Source: Pseudomonas sp. Gutcm_11s
GTDB taxonomy: Bacteria > Pseudomonadota > Gammaproteobacteria > Pseudomonadales > Pseudomonadaceae
DNA length: 64,000 nucleotides
NCBI RefSeq assembly: GCF_028649395.1
Contig: NZ_JAQSUW010000014.1
Span: forward strand, 62,001-126,000
Direction: 5' to 3'
Shown: positions 41,091 through 51,832 of the stretch, piece by piece
How positions within the stretch are numbered: the stretch's first letter is position 1
Layout: every line of letters starts with the position of its first letter
The notes under the pieces: model-generated
Told to the model about the DNA's origin: nothing
Database searches by the model: none
Seen by the model: only the letters and a program-made list of their open reading frames with translations
Position numbers and translations under genes: made by a program

Positions 41091-42338
41091 ATGGATGCGT
41101 TGCTGATCCTCGGCGGCCTGCTGCTGATGCTGGCCGGCTTGATCTGGCTGGTGATGCTGGCTTTCTCCACCAGCCTGCTGTGGGGCTGGGGCAGCCTGGT
41201 CCCGCCGATCACCCTGGTCTACGTGCTGCGCCACTGGCGCACCGCGCGCAAGGCGGTGGTGGTGTTGGCGCTGGGCTGTATCCCCCTGGTGGTCGGCATG
41301 GTGCTGATGGCTAATCAGGATGCGGCGCGCCTGGAGGCCATTCTCAGCCTGCGCTGGCTGAAGGAGCCGCCCAAGGCCCCGGCCGAGCTGGATATTCGTC
41401 TGCATGGCGAGCTCAATGGCCAGTCGTTCTCGCCGCAGTACGCCGAGCTGGTCGATGGCGTGCTGAGCCTGCGCGAGGGGCAGGACTTCTTCGCTCGTCG
41501 CGAGGTGATCATCCGTCTGCCGCAGGTGCCCAAGGGCACGGTGAAACTGGATGTGCTGCCGGAGGATCAGGGGCAGCTGCCCGAGGTGGAGATCAGCTGG
41601 CTGTTGCCCGAGCAGGACCTGCCGGAAGCGCGTCGCATCAGCAAGGGTTACACGCTGCATATGGATCTGCAGGTATTGCCGCCGAACAAGCTGCAGGGTG
41701 ACTTCCACCTGGTCCTGCCGCCGGCGTACCGGACCAGCCTGAGCGGTGAGCTGGAGCTGTTCGCCGATCGCCTGCGCTACAAGGACGGGCAGCTGGATGC
41801 CAGTTTCGACTCCCGCGAGACCCTGGCCAAGGTGGTCGAGGATCATCTGCAGCGCCGCTTCGCCACTCGCTTGGTGCAATTGGTCGAGCTGCCCGAGGTG
41901 AGCTTCCCGGCCAGTCAGCTGCCGCTGACCGTGCGCGCGAAGATCAACGGCTCCGAGCGCAGCATCGAGCTGGTGCTGGAGAAAGGGCGCAAGGGATGGC
42001 AGGTGCAGGGCGATCAGTATCCGGCCCTGGCCGAGCAGCGTGCGGCTGAACCCGCCAAGCCAGTAGCCCAGGTGGCGCCGGTGAGCGAGCCCGCGCGCCC
42101 GACGCTGGATCGCCGTCAGCGCTTTTCCCTGGTTCGCCTGCAGCGCAACCCGGAGCAGTACCGCAGCCTGAGCATGCGCGTGAGCAAGGCCGGCGGCGGC
42201 TCGCTGGAGGGTCGTTTTGTCGGCCTGGATGCCGATGGCAGCGTTCGTCTCAGCCAGCAGCTCGGTGGCGGCAATGGCCAGGCCAGCTTCAGTTTCAAGC
42301 CGGACGAGATTGCCAGAATCGAATTACTGGAGCCCTGA
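41091..42338 (+). CDS. conserved membrane protein of unknown function
   Basis: 415 aa; AAGGAA is upstream of the ATG. Two hydrophobic segments at ~3-28 and ~30-75 are followed by a long soluble beta-rich part (~95-290, repeated LxLPxV-type strands, LRYKDGQLDASFDSRETL). A proline/alanine linker (near 320-340) leads to a small C-terminal domain (RFSLVRLQRNPEQYRSL). No family recognised; the layout suggests a membrane-anchored periplasmic or cytoplasmic domain. It precedes htpG by 94 bp. Confidence 0.6.
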   Translation: MDALLILGGLLLMLAGLIWLVMLAFSTSLLWGWGSLVPPITLVYVLRHWRTARKAVVVLALGCIPLVVGMVLMANQDAARLEAILSLRWLKEPPKAPAELDIRLHGELNGQSFSPQYAELVDGVLSLREGQDFFARREVIIRLPQVPKGTVKLDVLPEDQGQLPEVEISWLLPEQDLPEARRISKGYTLHMDLQVLPPNKLQGDFHLVLPPAYRTSLSGELELFADRLRYKDGQLDASFDSRETLAKVVEDHLQRRFATRLVQLVELPEVSFPASQLPLTVRAKINGSERSIELVLEKGRKGWQVQGDQYPALAEQRAAEPAKPVAQVAPVSEPARPTLDRRQRFSLVRLQRNPEQYRSLSMRVSKAGGGSLEGRFVGLDADGSVRLSQQLGGGNGQASFSFKPDEIARIELLEP

Positions 42339-42432
42339 TTTCGCCAAGGCCTTGAAATCGCTCTCGAACTCCCCATCTGTATGACATCCGCCGCAATCAC
42401 GCGGCCTGTCATGCATGTGGAGTTCGACGACC

Positions 42433-44337
42433 ATGAGTGTGGAAACTCAAAAAGAAACCCTGGGCTTCCAGACCGAGGTGAAGCAGCTGCTTCACCTGAT
42501 GATCCATTCGCTGTATTCCAACAAGGAAATCTTCCTTCGCGAGCTGATTTCCAACGCCTCCGACGCCGCCGACAAGCTGCGCTTCGAGGCCTTGGCCAAG
42601 CCGGAGCTGCTGGAAGGTGGCGCCGAGCTGAAGATTCGCCTGTCCTTCGACAAGGACGCCAAGACCGTCACCCTCGAAGACAACGGCATCGGCATGAGCC
42701 GCGAGGAAGTGATCGCGCACCTCGGCACCATCGCCAAGTCCGGCACAGCCGACTTCATGAAGAACCTCACTGGCGACCAGAAGAAGGACTCGCACCTGAT
42801 CGGTCAGTTCGGCGTGGGCTTCTACTCGGCCTTCATCGTCGCCGACCAGGTCGAGGTGTTCACCCGTCGCGCCGGTAGCCCGGTTAGCGAAGGTGTGCAC
42901 TGGTCGTCGAAGGGCGAGGGCGACTTCGAAGTTGCCACCATCGACAAGGCCGAGCGCGGCACCCGTATCGTTCTGCACCTGAAGAGCGGCGAAGAAGAGT
43001 TCGCCGATGGCTGGCGCCTGCGCAACGTGGTCAAGAAGTACTCCGACCACATCGCCCTGCCTATCGAACTGCCGAAAGAACACCATGGCGAAGAAGCCGA
43101 CAAGCCGGCCGAGCAGGAGTGGGAGACCGTCAACCGCGCCAGCGCGCTGTGGACCCGCGGCCGCACCGAGGTGAAGGACGAGGAGTATCAGGAGTTCTAC
43201 AAGCACGTTGCTCATGACTTCGAGAACCCGCTGTCCTGGAGCCACAACAAGGTCGAGGGCAAGCTGGAGTACACCTCGCTGCTCTACGTGCCGGGCCGCG
43301 CGCCGTTCGACCTGTACCAGCGTGAAGCGCCGAAGGGCCTGAAGCTGTATGTGCAGCGCGTGTTCATCATGGATCAGGCCGACGAGTTCCTGCCGCTGTA
43401 CCTGCGCTTCATCAAGGGCGTGGTCGACTCCAACGACCTGTCGCTGAACGTATCCCGCGAGATCCTGCAGAAGGACCCGGTGATCGACTCGATGAAGTCG
43501 GCGCTGACCAAGCGCGTTCTCGACATGCTGGAGAAGCTGGCAAAGAGCGAGCCCGAGCAATACAAGCAGTTCTGGAAAGCCTTCGGCCAGGTGCTGAAGG
43601 AAGGCCCGGCGGAAGACTTCGCCAACAAGGAGAAGATCGCCGGCCTGCTGCGCTTCGCTTCCACCCTGGGCGACGACGGCGAGCAGTCCGTGGGCCTGGC
43701 CGACTATATCGGCCGCATGAAGGAAGGTCAGGACAAGGTCTATTTCCTCACTGGCGAGACCTTCGCGCAGATCAAGAACAGCCCGCACCTGGAAGTCTTC
43801 CGCAAGAAAGGCATCGAGGTGCTGCTGCTCACCGACCGCATCGACGAGTGGCTGATGAGCTACCTGACCGAGTTCGACGGCAAGCACTTCGTCGACGTGG
43901 CGCGTGGCGACCTGGACCTGGGCAAGCTGGACTCGGAAGAGGACAAGAAGGCCCAGGAAGAAGTGGCCAAGGCCAAGGAGGGGCTGCTGGAGCGCCTCAA
44001 GGGCGCGCTGGGCGAGCAGGTCGCCGAGGTGCGCGTGTCGCATCGCCTGACCGACTCGCCGGCGATCCTCGCCATCGGCGAGCAGGACCTGGGCCTGCAG
44101 ATGCGCCAGATCCTCGAGGCCAGCGGGCAGAAGGTGCCGGACGCCAAGCCGATCTTCGAGATCAACCCGCAGCATCCGCTGATCGAGAAGCTGGATGGCG
44201 AGGCCGACGAAGACCGCTTCGCCGACCTGTCGCACATCCTCTTCGACCAGGCCGCCCTGGCCGCTGGTGACAGCCTGAAGGACCCGGCTGCCTACGTGCA
44301 GCGTCTGAACAAGCTTCTGGTCGAGCTCTCCGCCTGA
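42433..44337 (+). CDS. htpG: HSP90-family molecular chaperone HtpG
   Basis: 634 aa from ATG 42433; an upstream GTG at 42415 would add a poor leader. N-terminal ATPase: [21 protein letters not shown] (helix with the catalytic Glu), DNGIGM and [11 protein letters not shown]. The middle domain has the [21 protein letters not shown] signature, and the C-terminal dimer part is intact. It helps fold client proteins under heat and other stress. Followed by a good terminator. Confidence 0.97.
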   Translation: MSVETQKETLGFQTEVKQLLHLMIHSLYSNKEIFLRELISNASDAADKLRFEALAKPELLEGGAELKIRLSFDKDAKTVTLEDNGIGMSREEVIAHLGTIAKSGTADFMKNLTGDQKKDSHLIGQFGVGFYSAFIVADQVEVFTRRAGSPVSEGVHWSSKGEGDFEVATIDKAERGTRIVLHLKSGEEEFADGWRLRNVVKKYSDHIALPIELPKEHHGEEADKPAEQEWETVNRASALWTRGRTEVKDEEYQEFYKHVAHDFENPLSWSHNKVEGKLEYTSLLYVPGRAPFDLYQREAPKGLKLYVQRVFIMDQADEFLPLYLRFIKGVVDSNDLSLNVSREILQKDPVIDSMKSALTKRVLDMLEKLAKSEPEQYKQFWKAFGQVLKEGPAEDFANKEKIAGLLRFASTLGDDGEQSVGLADYIGRMKEGQDKVYFLTGETFAQIKNSPHLEVFRKKGIEVLLLTDRIDEWLMSYLTEFDGKHFVDVARGDLDLGKLDSEEDKKAQEEVAKAKEGLLERLKGALGEQVAEVRVSHRLTDSPAILAIGEQDLGLQMRQILEASGQKVPDAKPIFEINPQHPLIEKLDGEADEDRFADLSHILFDQAALAAGDSLKDPAAYVQRLNKLLVELSA

Positions 44338-44352
44338 CCTGGCTGTAGGTGA

Positions 44353-44380
44353 AAGAGCCCGCTTCGGCGGGCTTTTTCAT
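44353..44380 (+). terminator. rho-independent terminator of htpG
   Basis: AGCCCGC-TTCG-GCGGGCT stem with five T after it. Confidence 0.9.
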
Positions 44381-44523
44381 TTCCGCCTGGCGCCGCTTGC
44401 GCGGAAGAGACTGGAGTTTGCCGGGTGATGGCTATCTAATGGCCATCTAAAGTGCGTGCACGAGCGTGCCGATACGGTCCTGCCTGCTTTACTCTTTCGT
44501 TGTCTCCAGTAGTCGTCGCCCGC

Positions 44524-47500
44524 ATGTCGTATCTGACCAGTCTGTTCCTCCTCGATGCCGACCCCAGCCTGCTCCTGTTCGGAAATTACGATCCGTGGCT
44601 GGTGCTGCTGTCGTTGGCCATCGCCACCTTCACCTCGGGCATGGCCCTGCAGGTGGCGGGCATGGCGCGCCTCAGCCGCAACGCATTCCATCGGCAGACC
44701 GCCTTGCTCACCGGTTCGCTGGCCCTGGGTGGTGGCGTCTGGGCGATGCACTTCATCGGCATGCTGGCGTTCGAATTGTGCGCCCCGGTCAGCTACGCGC
44801 CGGGCCTGACCGTGCTGTCGCTGCTGCCGAGCCTGGGCGCCTCCTGGGTAGCCCTGCAGCTATTGGCGCGGCGCCAGGTCACCTTCCTGCAGCTGGTCGG
44901 CGGCGGCGTGCTGGTCGGCGCCGGTATCGGCGCCATGCACTACAGCGGCATGGCGGCCATGCGCATGGCACCGTTGCTGCGTTACGACCCCTGGTGGTTC
45001 GCGCTGTCCATCCTGGTCGCGGTGGCGCTGGCGATTCTCGCCCTGTGGGTGCGCTTCGGCCTGCGCGGCAAGCTGTCGTCGGGCAAGGCGATCATGGCCA
45101 GCGGCGTGGTAATGGGCCTGGCCATCAGCGGCATGCACTACACCGGCATGGCGGCGGCACGCTTCGTCGGTACGCCCGATCCGGCCGGCGCGCAGAGCGA
45201 TTTCAGCCTGTACCTGGCCTTGGCGGTGACGCTGATCACCATCTCGCTGACTATCTTCGTCGCCGGGGTCAATGGCCTGTTGCGCTATCGCCAGCTGTTC
45301 CAGCAGGTGCAGGCCAACGAGGCGCGCGTGCGGGCGATTCTGGAGACCGCGGTGGATGGCGTGGTCACCATCGATGACCGCGGCATCATCGAGGGCATGA
45401 ACACCGCAGCTGCCAAGTTATATGGCTGGAACCGCGAGGAGCTGATCGGCAAGTCCATCGACACGGTGATTCCCGAGACCTACCGCAAGGGCATGGGCGA
45501 CTACTTGGCGCAGCTGCTCAACGCCGGCGAGACCCAGATCATCGGCGGCAGCCGCGAGGTGGAAGTGCTGCGCAAGGATGGCAGCGAGCTGCCGATCCGC
45601 CTGGCCATCGGCAGAGCCGTGTTGCCCGACCGCACACTGTTCGTCGGCTTCATCAGCGACATCAGCGAACGCAAGGCGATGGAGAAGGCGCTGCGCGAGA
45701 GCGAACAGCAGTACCGCTCGCTGATCGGCAACATCCCGGGGGTGGCGTTCCGCTGCCTGCTGGACGAGAACTGGAGCATGCTGTTCATCAGCGATGCGGT
45801 GGAGAAGCTGACGGGCTGGACGGCCGAGGACTTCACCAGCCGGCGCAAGTCGATCAACGAGCTGTACCACCCCGAGGACTTCCAGCGCGTTGCCGAAGAG
45901 GTTCTTGCGGACATCGCACTGGGCCGTAGCTACACCGTCGAATACCGCCTGTACGACCGCGAGGGCGTGGAACACTGGATCTGGGAGAGCGGCAGCGCGG
46001 TGCTCGACGAGCATGGCGAGCCGAAGTGGATCGACGGCGTGCTGCTGGACATCACCGAGAGCAAGCTGCGCAACGCCGAGTTCGAAGGTACGGCCAAGGC
46101 CATCAGTCGCGCGCTGTCGGTGATCGAGTTCGACCTGCAGGGCCGCGTGCTCAGCGCCAACTACAACTTCCTCGAACTGATGGGCTACGACGAGGCCGAG
46201 ATCATCGGCCAGCACCACCGCATGTTCTGCGAGCAGCGCTGGGTCGAGAGCGGCGCCTACGACGAATTCTGGGCCCGCCTGGCGCGCGGCGATCTGGACA
46301 GCGGCGAATACATGCGCATCGCCAAGGGTGGCCGCGAGGTGTGGATCCAGGCGTCCTACAACCCGATCTTCGATGCCGACGGCAAGCCGTTCAAGGTGAT
46401 CAAGTTCGCCACCGACCTCAGCCAGCGTCGCGAGATGGAGGAGGCACTGCGCATCGCCAAGGAGCGTGCCGAGCTGGCCGCGGCGGTGAAGACCACCTTC
46501 CTGGCCAACATGAGCCACGAGATCCGTACGCCGATGAACGCCATCATCGGCTTCACCGAGCTGCTGCTCGACGGCGTGCTCAGCGAGCAACAGCGTCGCC
46601 ACCTGGGCACCGTGCGCCAGGCCGCGCGCTCGCTGCTCGGCCTGCTCAACGACATCCTCGACACCGCCAAGCTGGAGCGTGGGGCGGTGGAGCTGGAAAG
46701 CATGGACTTCTCCCTGCGCGAACTGTGTGGCCAGGTCTGCGACGCGCTGCGCCTGGGCGCGGAGGGCAAGGGGCTGAGTCTGAGCCTGGACTACCAGGAG
46801 AGCCTGGGCGACTTCTTCAAAGGCGACCCGCTGCGCATCCAGCAGGTGCTCACCAACCTGGTGGGCAACGCAGTGAAGTTCACCGAGAGCGGCTGGGTGC
46901 GCCTCGAGGTGACCGGCGAGCCGGGCAGGGTGTTGCTGGCCGTGCGCGACAGCGGCATCGGCATCGCCGAGGACCGCGTGCAGCATATCTTCGACCCCTT
47001 CGCCCAGGCCGATGCCTCGATGAGCCGGCGCTTTGGCGGCACGGGCCTGGGTACCACCATCGCCCGCCAGCTGACCGAGCTGATGGGCGGCAACATCCAT
47101 GTCGAGAGTCGCCTGGGCGCGGGCAGCCTGTTTCAGGTGCAGCTGCCGCTGCAGGCCGGCGAAGAGGCGAACGGCGAGCGCCGCGCGGCGGCGCGCGAGC
47201 TGCCGGTGCTGAACATCCTGGCCGCCGACGACGTGGCGCAGAACATCGAGCTGCTCAGCCTGACGCTGGGTGCCATGGGCCATCAGGTGACCACTGCCAG
47301 CGACGGTGAGCAGGTGCTGGCGGCCTTCACCGCCGGGCGCTTCGACGTGGTGCTGATGGACGTGCAGATGCCACGCATGGATGGCCTCGAGGCTACCCGG
47401 CGCATTCGCCAGCACGAACAGGCCAACGGCCTGCGGCCGACGCCGATCATCGCCCTGACCGCCAGCGTGCTGGAGCAGGACCGCCGCGCCGCGCGCGAGG

Positions 47501-48186
47501 CCGGCATGGACGGTTTCGCCTCCAAACCCCTGGAGATGGACAAGCTGCTGGCCGAGGTGGCCCGGATGATCGGCCTGGCACCACTCGGCGCGCAGCCGGC
47601 GGTCGCCACGGAGACCTCTGCCGACCTGATGATCGACTGGCCGCGCGGAATCCAGCTATGGGGCAGCGAGCAGGTCATGGCCACGGCCATCCGGCGCTTC
47701 CTCGGCGAACATGCCGGCAGTTGTGTAGAGATCGAACGCCTGCTGCACGACGGCAAGACGGCTGAGGCCATCGAGCTGGTCCACCGCCTGCGTGGCGCTG
47801 CGGCGAACCTGGCGCTGCTGCGCGCCAGTCGCCTGGCCGGCCAGCTGGAGCATGCGCTGAAGGGCGCGGTGCCGGCCTCGATTGAGGAGCTGCTGGCGGC
47901 GCTGCTGGAGCAGTTCGCCATTCTGCCGGGCGAGCTGCCGGAGGCGACGTCTACAGTGGAAGAGGGGGCCGCTCCGCTGGCGGCGGGCGAACTGGTTGTG
48001 CTGATCGAGCAGAGCCGTACAGCGCTGCAGCGTGGCGAGTTGGCTGAGGAGGCCCTGCAACGATTGACCGGCGCACTGCCGGCAGCACAGGCTCAGGCCC
48101 TGGAAGGCGCCATCAATGACTTCGACTTCGAGCGCGCCGATGCGCTGCTGGCCCAGTTGCTCGATCAAGGAGACAAGCCGCAATGA
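44524..48186 (+). CDS. MHYT-PAS hybrid sensor histidine kinase
   Basis: 1220 aa from ATG 44524 (the frame is open from 44452). N-terminal MHYT membrane sensor of about seven helices, with motifs MHFIGM, MHYSGM and MHYTGM. Three PAS segments start near 268, 396 and 526. The HisKA box SHEIRTPMNAIIGF has its His near 664, the HATPase region has DSGIGI and GGTGLG, the receiver has its Asp near 945 (LMDVQMPRMDG), and an HPt-like domain (ELVHRLRGAAANLALL, near 1084) ends it. The MHYT domain is thought to sense a diatomic gas through bound metal. It overlaps the HD-GYP gene by ATGA, so the pair is one signalling unit. Confidence 0.9.
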   Translation: MSYLTSLFLLDADPSLLLFGNYDPWLVLLSLAIATFTSGMALQVAGMARLSRNAFHRQTALLTGSLALGGGVWAMHFIGMLAFELCAPVSYAPGLTVLSLLPSLGASWVALQLLARRQVTFLQLVGGGVLVGAGIGAMHYSGMAAMRMAPLLRYDPWWFALSILVAVALAILALWVRFGLRGKLSSGKAIMASGVVMGLAISGMHYTGMAAARFVGTPDPAGAQSDFSLYLALAVTLITISLTIFVAGVNGLLRYRQLFQQVQANEARVRAILETAVDGVVTIDDRGIIEGMNTAAAKLYGWNREELIGKSIDTVIPETYRKGMGDYLAQLLNAGETQIIGGSREVEVLRKDGSELPIRLAIGRAVLPDRTLFVGFISDISERKAMEKALRESEQQYRSLIGNIPGVAFRCLLDENWSMLFISDAVEKLTGWTAEDFTSRRKSINELYHPEDFQRVAEEVLADIALGRSYTVEYRLYDREGVEHWIWESGSAVLDEHGEPKWIDGVLLDITESKLRNAEFEGTAKAISRALSVIEFDLQGRVLSANYNFLELMGYDEAEIIGQHHRMFCEQRWVESGAYDEFWARLARGDLDSGEYMRIAKGGREVWIQASYNPIFDADGKPFKVIKFATDLSQRREMEEALRIAKERAELAAAVKTTFLANMSHEIRTPMNAIIGFTELLLDGVLSEQQRRHLGTVRQAARSLLGLLNDILDTAKLERGAVELESMDFSLRELCGQVCDALRLGAEGKGLSLSLDYQESLGDFFKGDPLRIQQVLTNLVGNAVKFTESGWVRLEVTGEPGRVLLAVRDSGIGIAEDRVQHIFDPFAQADASMSRRFGGTGLGTTIARQLTELMGGNIHVESRLGAGSLFQVQLPLQAGEEANGERRAAARELPVLNILAADDVAQNIELLSLTLGAMGHQVTTASDGEQVLAAFTAGRFDVVLMDVQMPRMDGLEATRRIRQHEQANGLRPTPIIALTASVLEQDRRAAREAGMDGFASKPLEMDKLLAEVARMIGLAPLGAQPAVATETSADLMIDWPRGIQLWGSEQVMATAIRRFLGEHAGSCVEIERLLHDGKTAEAIELVHRLRGAAANLALLRASRLAGQLEHALKGAVPASIEELLAALLEQFAILPGELPEATSTVEEGAAPLAAGELVVLIEQSRTALQRGELAEEALQRLTGALPAAQAQALEGAINDFDFERADALLAQLLDQGDKPQ

Positions 48187-49181
48187 TCCGACCCGCCGAT
48201 GCCCGTCCCAAATTGCTGCTGGTAGACGACGAGCCGACCAACCTGCAGGTGCTGCGGCAGATCCTGCAGGATGATTACCGCCTGCTGTTCGCCAAGGACG
48301 GGGAAAAGGCCCTGGAGCTGGCGGCGCAGGAGAGCCCGGCGCTGGTCCTGCTCGATGTGATGATGCCGGGTATGACCGGCCACGAGGTTTGTACCCGGCT
48401 CAAGTCGCAGCCGGCGACGGCGGGCATTCCGGTGATCTTCGTCACCGCCCTGGCGGATGTGGAGGACGAGACCACTGGCTTCGACGTGGGCGCGGTGGAC
48501 TACATCACCAAGCCGGTCAGCCCGCCGATCGTGCGGGCGCGGGTGCGCACGCACCTGTCGCTGGTGCGTGCCGATGAGCTGCACGAGACTCGCCTGCAGA
48601 TCGTCCAGCGCCTGGGCCTGGCCTCGGAGTACAAGGACAACGAGACCGGCCTGCACGTGATCCGCATGAGCCACTACACCCACATCCTGGCCAAGGCCGC
48701 CGGCTACAGCGAGCGCGAGGCCGACGACCTGCTCAATGCCGCGCCCATGCACGACGTGGGCAAGATCGGCATTCCCGACGCCATCCTGCAGAAGAACGGC
48801 AAGCTTGATGACGCGGAGTGGGCGGTGATGCGCCAGCACGCGCAGATCGGCGCCGAGATCATCGGCGAGCATGACTCGGGGTTGCTGCAGATGGCGCGCA
48901 CCATCGCCCTGACCCACCACGAGAAGTGGGATGGCAGCGGCTATCCCAACGGCCTCAAGGGCGAGGACATCCCCCTGGCCGGGCGCATCGTCGCCATCGC
49001 CGACGTGTTCGACGCCCTCACCAGCGTGCGCCCCTACAAGCCGGCCTGGTCGGTGGAGGAGGCGGTGGAGCTGCTACGTCGCGAGAGCGGCCGCCACTTC
49101 GATCCGCAGCTGGTCGAGCTGTTCCTCAGCCAGATGCCGGCGATTCTCGAGATCAAGGCGCGCTGGGCCGAGATCGAGTAG
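48183..49181 (+). CDS. response regulator with HD-GYP domain (c-di-GMP phosphodiesterase type)
   Basis: 332 aa. Receiver (residues ~9-125) with phosphoacceptor Asp58 (VLLDVMMPGMTG). The HD-GYP domain carries HDVGKIGIPD (about 190) and HHEKWDGSGYPNGLKGEDIP (from about 245). RpfG-type proteins of this build degrade cyclic di-GMP when phosphorylated. It is translationally coupled to the MHYT kinase at 44524, the likely phosphodonor. Confidence 0.92.
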   Translation: MIRPADARPKLLLVDDEPTNLQVLRQILQDDYRLLFAKDGEKALELAAQESPALVLLDVMMPGMTGHEVCTRLKSQPATAGIPVIFVTALADVEDETTGFDVGAVDYITKPVSPPIVRARVRTHLSLVRADELHETRLQIVQRLGLASEYKDNETGLHVIRMSHYTHILAKAAGYSEREADDLLNAAPMHDVGKIGIPDAILQKNGKLDDAEWAVMRQHAQIGAEIIGEHDSGLLQMARTIALTHHEKWDGSGYPNGLKGEDIPLAGRIVAIADVFDALTSVRPYKPAWSVEEAVELLRRESGRHFDPQLVELFLSQMPAILEIKARWAEIE

Positions 49182-49217
49182 GGCACAATGCCGGCTTCCT
49201 TTCGCCTGGAAGCCTTC

Positions 49218-49697
49218 ATGAGCCTGCAAACCTGGGAACTGCTGTCCTACATCGTCACGGTGGTGGCGCTGCCGTTCGCCATCGGCGTATTCCTCTTCGA
49301 GCAGCGCAAGGAGCGTGCGAACGAGGAAGAGGCCATCTGGCAGCAGATATCCGATGCCTACATCGACTTCCTCGAGGTGGTGCTGGCCAACCCCGACCTG
49401 CGCCTGCGCAGCCAGGCTGCTACCCCTGACCTCAGCGATGAACAGCGCGAGCGCATGTGGGTGATCTTCGACATGCTGATTTCCCTGTTCGAGCGCGCCT
49501 ACCTGCTGGCCTACCAGGAAGAGATGGACGACAAGCAGCGGCGTCGCTGGCATTCCTGGGAGGACTACATGCGCGAATGGAGCCGCCGCGAGGATTTCCG
49601 CGGGCGCCTGCCGTACCTGCTGCGTGGTGAGGACCCTGGTTTCGCCGCCTATATCCAGGGTCTGGCCGACGAAGAAGCGAAGAATTCTCAGGACTGA
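49218..49697 (+). CDS. hypothetical protein with N-terminal membrane segment
   Basis: 159 aa from ATG 49218 (GGAAG upstream); ATG 49188 would add ten residues. A hydrophobic segment (LLSYIVTVVALPFAIGVFLF, ~7-26) is followed by a cytoplasmic helical region rich in Glu, Arg and Trp. Similar short proteins accompany signalling genes, but no domain is recognised. Confidence 0.65.
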   Translation: MSLQTWELLSYIVTVVALPFAIGVFLFEQRKERANEEEAIWQQISDAYIDFLEVVLANPDLRLRSQAATPDLSDEQRERMWVIFDMLISLFERAYLLAYQEEMDDKQRRRWHSWEDYMREWSRREDFRGRLPYLLRGEDPGFAAYIQGLADEEAKNSQD

Positions 49698-49751
49698 CTA
49701 GTCTTGTCCGTTCGCGGTGGTTTTTCCGCCTTTGACCAGAGAGGGGTAAAC

Positions 49752-50474
49752 ATGAGCCAGATCATCAATCGTGCGGTGCGCTACGAAGTCGACGGCCAGC
49801 CATTCGAGGGCCAGTTGCTGTACGACGATTCGCGCCAGACGCCACGCCCGGGCCTGCTGCTGGCGCCGAACTGGATGGGCGCCTCGGCTGGCGCCTTCGA
49901 GATCGCCGCGCGGGTGGCGGAGCGTGGCTATGTGGTGTTCGTCGCCGATGTGTACGGCGCCGGCGTGCGTCCGCAGAACCATGACGAGGCGGGCGCCGCG
50001 ATGATGTCGGTGAAGGGCAAGCCGGCGCTGCGCCAGCGTCTGCTGGCGTCGCTGGATTCGCTCAAGGCCCAGCCCGGTATTCCGCTGGACCCCAGTCGGC
50101 TGGCGGTGTTCGGCTTCTGCTTCGGCGGCCACTGCGCCCTGGAGCTGGCCCGTGATGGCGCGCCGCTGAAGGCCGCGATCTCCTTCCACGGCACCCTGGA
50201 TACCGCAAACCCGGCAGATGCGCGCAACATCCGTGGCGCGGTGCTGGTGCTGGACGGCGCGCTGGACCCGCTGGTGCCGCGCGAGCAACTGGCCGGCTTC
50301 GTCGAGGAAATGAACGCCGCCGGTGTCGACTGGCAGCTGACCAGCTATGGCGGCGCGGCGCATTCCTTCACCGATCCGCAGGCGCAGGTGCCGGGCAAGA
50401 TGCAGTACGACGCCAAGGTGTCGCGCCGCGCCTTCGCGGCGATGTACGACCTGCTCGACGAAGTCTTCGCCTGA
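49752..50474 (+). CDS. dienelactone hydrolase family protein
   Basis: 240 aa from ATG 49752, GAGGGG upstream. Alpha/beta hydrolase with the dienelactone-type nucleophile elbow GFCFGG (Cys nucleophile), Asp in LDGALDP and His in GGAAHSFTD. Family members hydrolyse lactones; here the natural substrate is unknown. It lies downstream of htpG as in other Pseudomonas chromosomes. Confidence 0.88.
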   Translation: MSQIINRAVRYEVDGQPFEGQLLYDDSRQTPRPGLLLAPNWMGASAGAFEIAARVAERGYVVFVADVYGAGVRPQNHDEAGAAMMSVKGKPALRQRLLASLDSLKAQPGIPLDPSRLAVFGFCFGGHCALELARDGAPLKAAISFHGTLDTANPADARNIRGAVLVLDGALDPLVPREQLAGFVEEMNAAGVDWQLTSYGGAAHSFTDPQAQVPGKMQYDAKVSRRAFAAMYDLLDEVFA

Positions 50475-50484
50475 CCCTGGCGGC

Positions 50485-51753
50485 TCAGGGAGTGCTGGCC
50501 TGCTCGGCGATGGCCGGCGGGTAGTCGATCAGCACTTCCTCCGCCGCATACACCGGCGCCGTCAGGCCCGGGTCGGTGAGGACCACGCGCACCCGGTAGC
50601 GTCCCGGCGCCAGCGCGGGGAAGAACGGCACGTAGGCATCCTGCTGCTGTTCGTCGGCGTGGTAGATCAGGTACTGGCCATCGCGCCGCTCGATGTAGTT
50701 GTCGTCGAGCGGATAGCCCTCGCCGGCGTTCAGTTCGACCTCGTGGTTGGCGGCGTACAGGCGATGGCTGCTCTGGTTGCCGTCCGCGGCGGTGAACAGC
50801 AGGTGCACCTCGGCGTGCTCCAGCTTCAGGGGCCTGTCTGCACTCAGGCCCAGGCTGAACAGTGGCTCGGTCGGCTCGGAGAAGTCGCTCACGCTCAGTT
50901 TCACGCCATCCGGGTGCGGCGCTGCGCTATAGCGCTGGTGCAGGTCATAGGCCTGGTCGAGGGAGATCCAGCGCTCCAGCGGGCCCTTGCGCGAGGCATA
51001 GCGGATTTGCAGCCACTGCTCCTTGCGTGCCAGCACCTCGCAGACATCGCCCTGGATCAGGTAGGCCTGGCTACGGCTGGCCTGATCGGGCTGCTGGTAC
51101 AGATACAGGCGCGCCGCCGGCACCGTCCAGGTCTGCACCTGGTTATCGTCATTCATGGCGCGGCTGGCCACTACCTTGCCCTGTATGTCGAAGGTCTTCT
51201 CGAACAGCGGAAAGAACAGGTAGGGGTAATCCGGGCTGTAGTCGTCCTGCACCTGCAGCGTCTTGTACAGCCAGGGCTGGCCGTGATCGTCGAAACGCAA
51301 GGCGTCGTAGTACCAGCGCGGGCCGCTGCGGCAGTGGCTGTATAGGGCGCGCTCTTCGACCTTGCGCTCCAGTCCGGAGAAGCCCGAGCAACTGAGGCTG
51401 CCGATAAGCGTCTCCGCCGGCATCGGCAGCAGCTCGTAGCGCTTTAGGGCCGGCCGGTACAGGTAGAGGTGGTAGTTCTCGTTGACCATGCCGGCAGCGA
51501 CGCTGATCGCCAGATCGGCGCGGCCATCGAAGTCATAGTCCTCGACCGAGAAGCGAGGCGGGTTGCCGATGTCTTCATCCGGGATCTGCAGCTCGATCCA
51601 GCTGCCATCCGGCTGTTGCAAGCGATAGCTTTCGCCATCCTGTTCGACATGGGCATTCAGCCCGGGCTCGGGTTCGAGTGTCGGCAGGGCGGCATGGGCA
51701 AGCAGGGGCGAGGTCAGGAGGGCGGTGGCGAGCAGGCAACGAGCGAGGGACAC
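50485..51753 (-). CDS. exported protein with FG-GAP-like and SH3-like regions
   Basis: 422 aa from GTG 51753. Signal peptide (LLATALLTSPLLAHA). The first part has a DYDFDGRADLAI segment typical of FG-GAP / XAC2610-type periplasmic proteins, and the part near 215-275 resembles an SH3-like fold. C-terminal beta sandwich. Convergent with the hydrolase gene, with only 10 bp between stops. Function unknown. Confidence 0.65.
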   Translation of the reverse strand: MSLARCLLATALLTSPLLAHAALPTLEPEPGLNAHVEQDGESYRLQQPDGSWIELQIPDEDIGNPPRFSVEDYDFDGRADLAISVAAGMVNENYHLYLYRPALKRYELLPMPAETLIGSLSCSGFSGLERKVEERALYSHCRSGPRWYYDALRFDDHGQPWLYKTLQVQDDYSPDYPYLFFPLFEKTFDIQGKVVASRAMNDDNQVQTWTVPAARLYLYQQPDQASRSQAYLIQGDVCEVLARKEQWLQIRYASRKGPLERWISLDQAYDLHQRYSAAPHPDGVKLSVSDFSEPTEPLFSLGLSADRPLKLEHAEVHLLFTAADGNQSSHRLYAANHEVELNAGEGYPLDDNYIERRDGQYLIYHADEQQQDAYVPFFPALAPGRYRVRVVLTDPGLTAPVYAAEEVLIDYPPAIAEQASTP

Positions 51754-51832
51754 GGCAGCAATCCTTTGCGGGCGAGAGGCGCCATGTTAGCGCCTGGCTC
51801 GCTTGCCGGCACGTGACCGGGCCGGCAATCCG

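Noticed and set aside
42409..44235. 608-codon minus-strand frame opposite htpG
   Set aside because: Antisense shadow of a high-GC gene with complete HtpG motifs on the plus strand.
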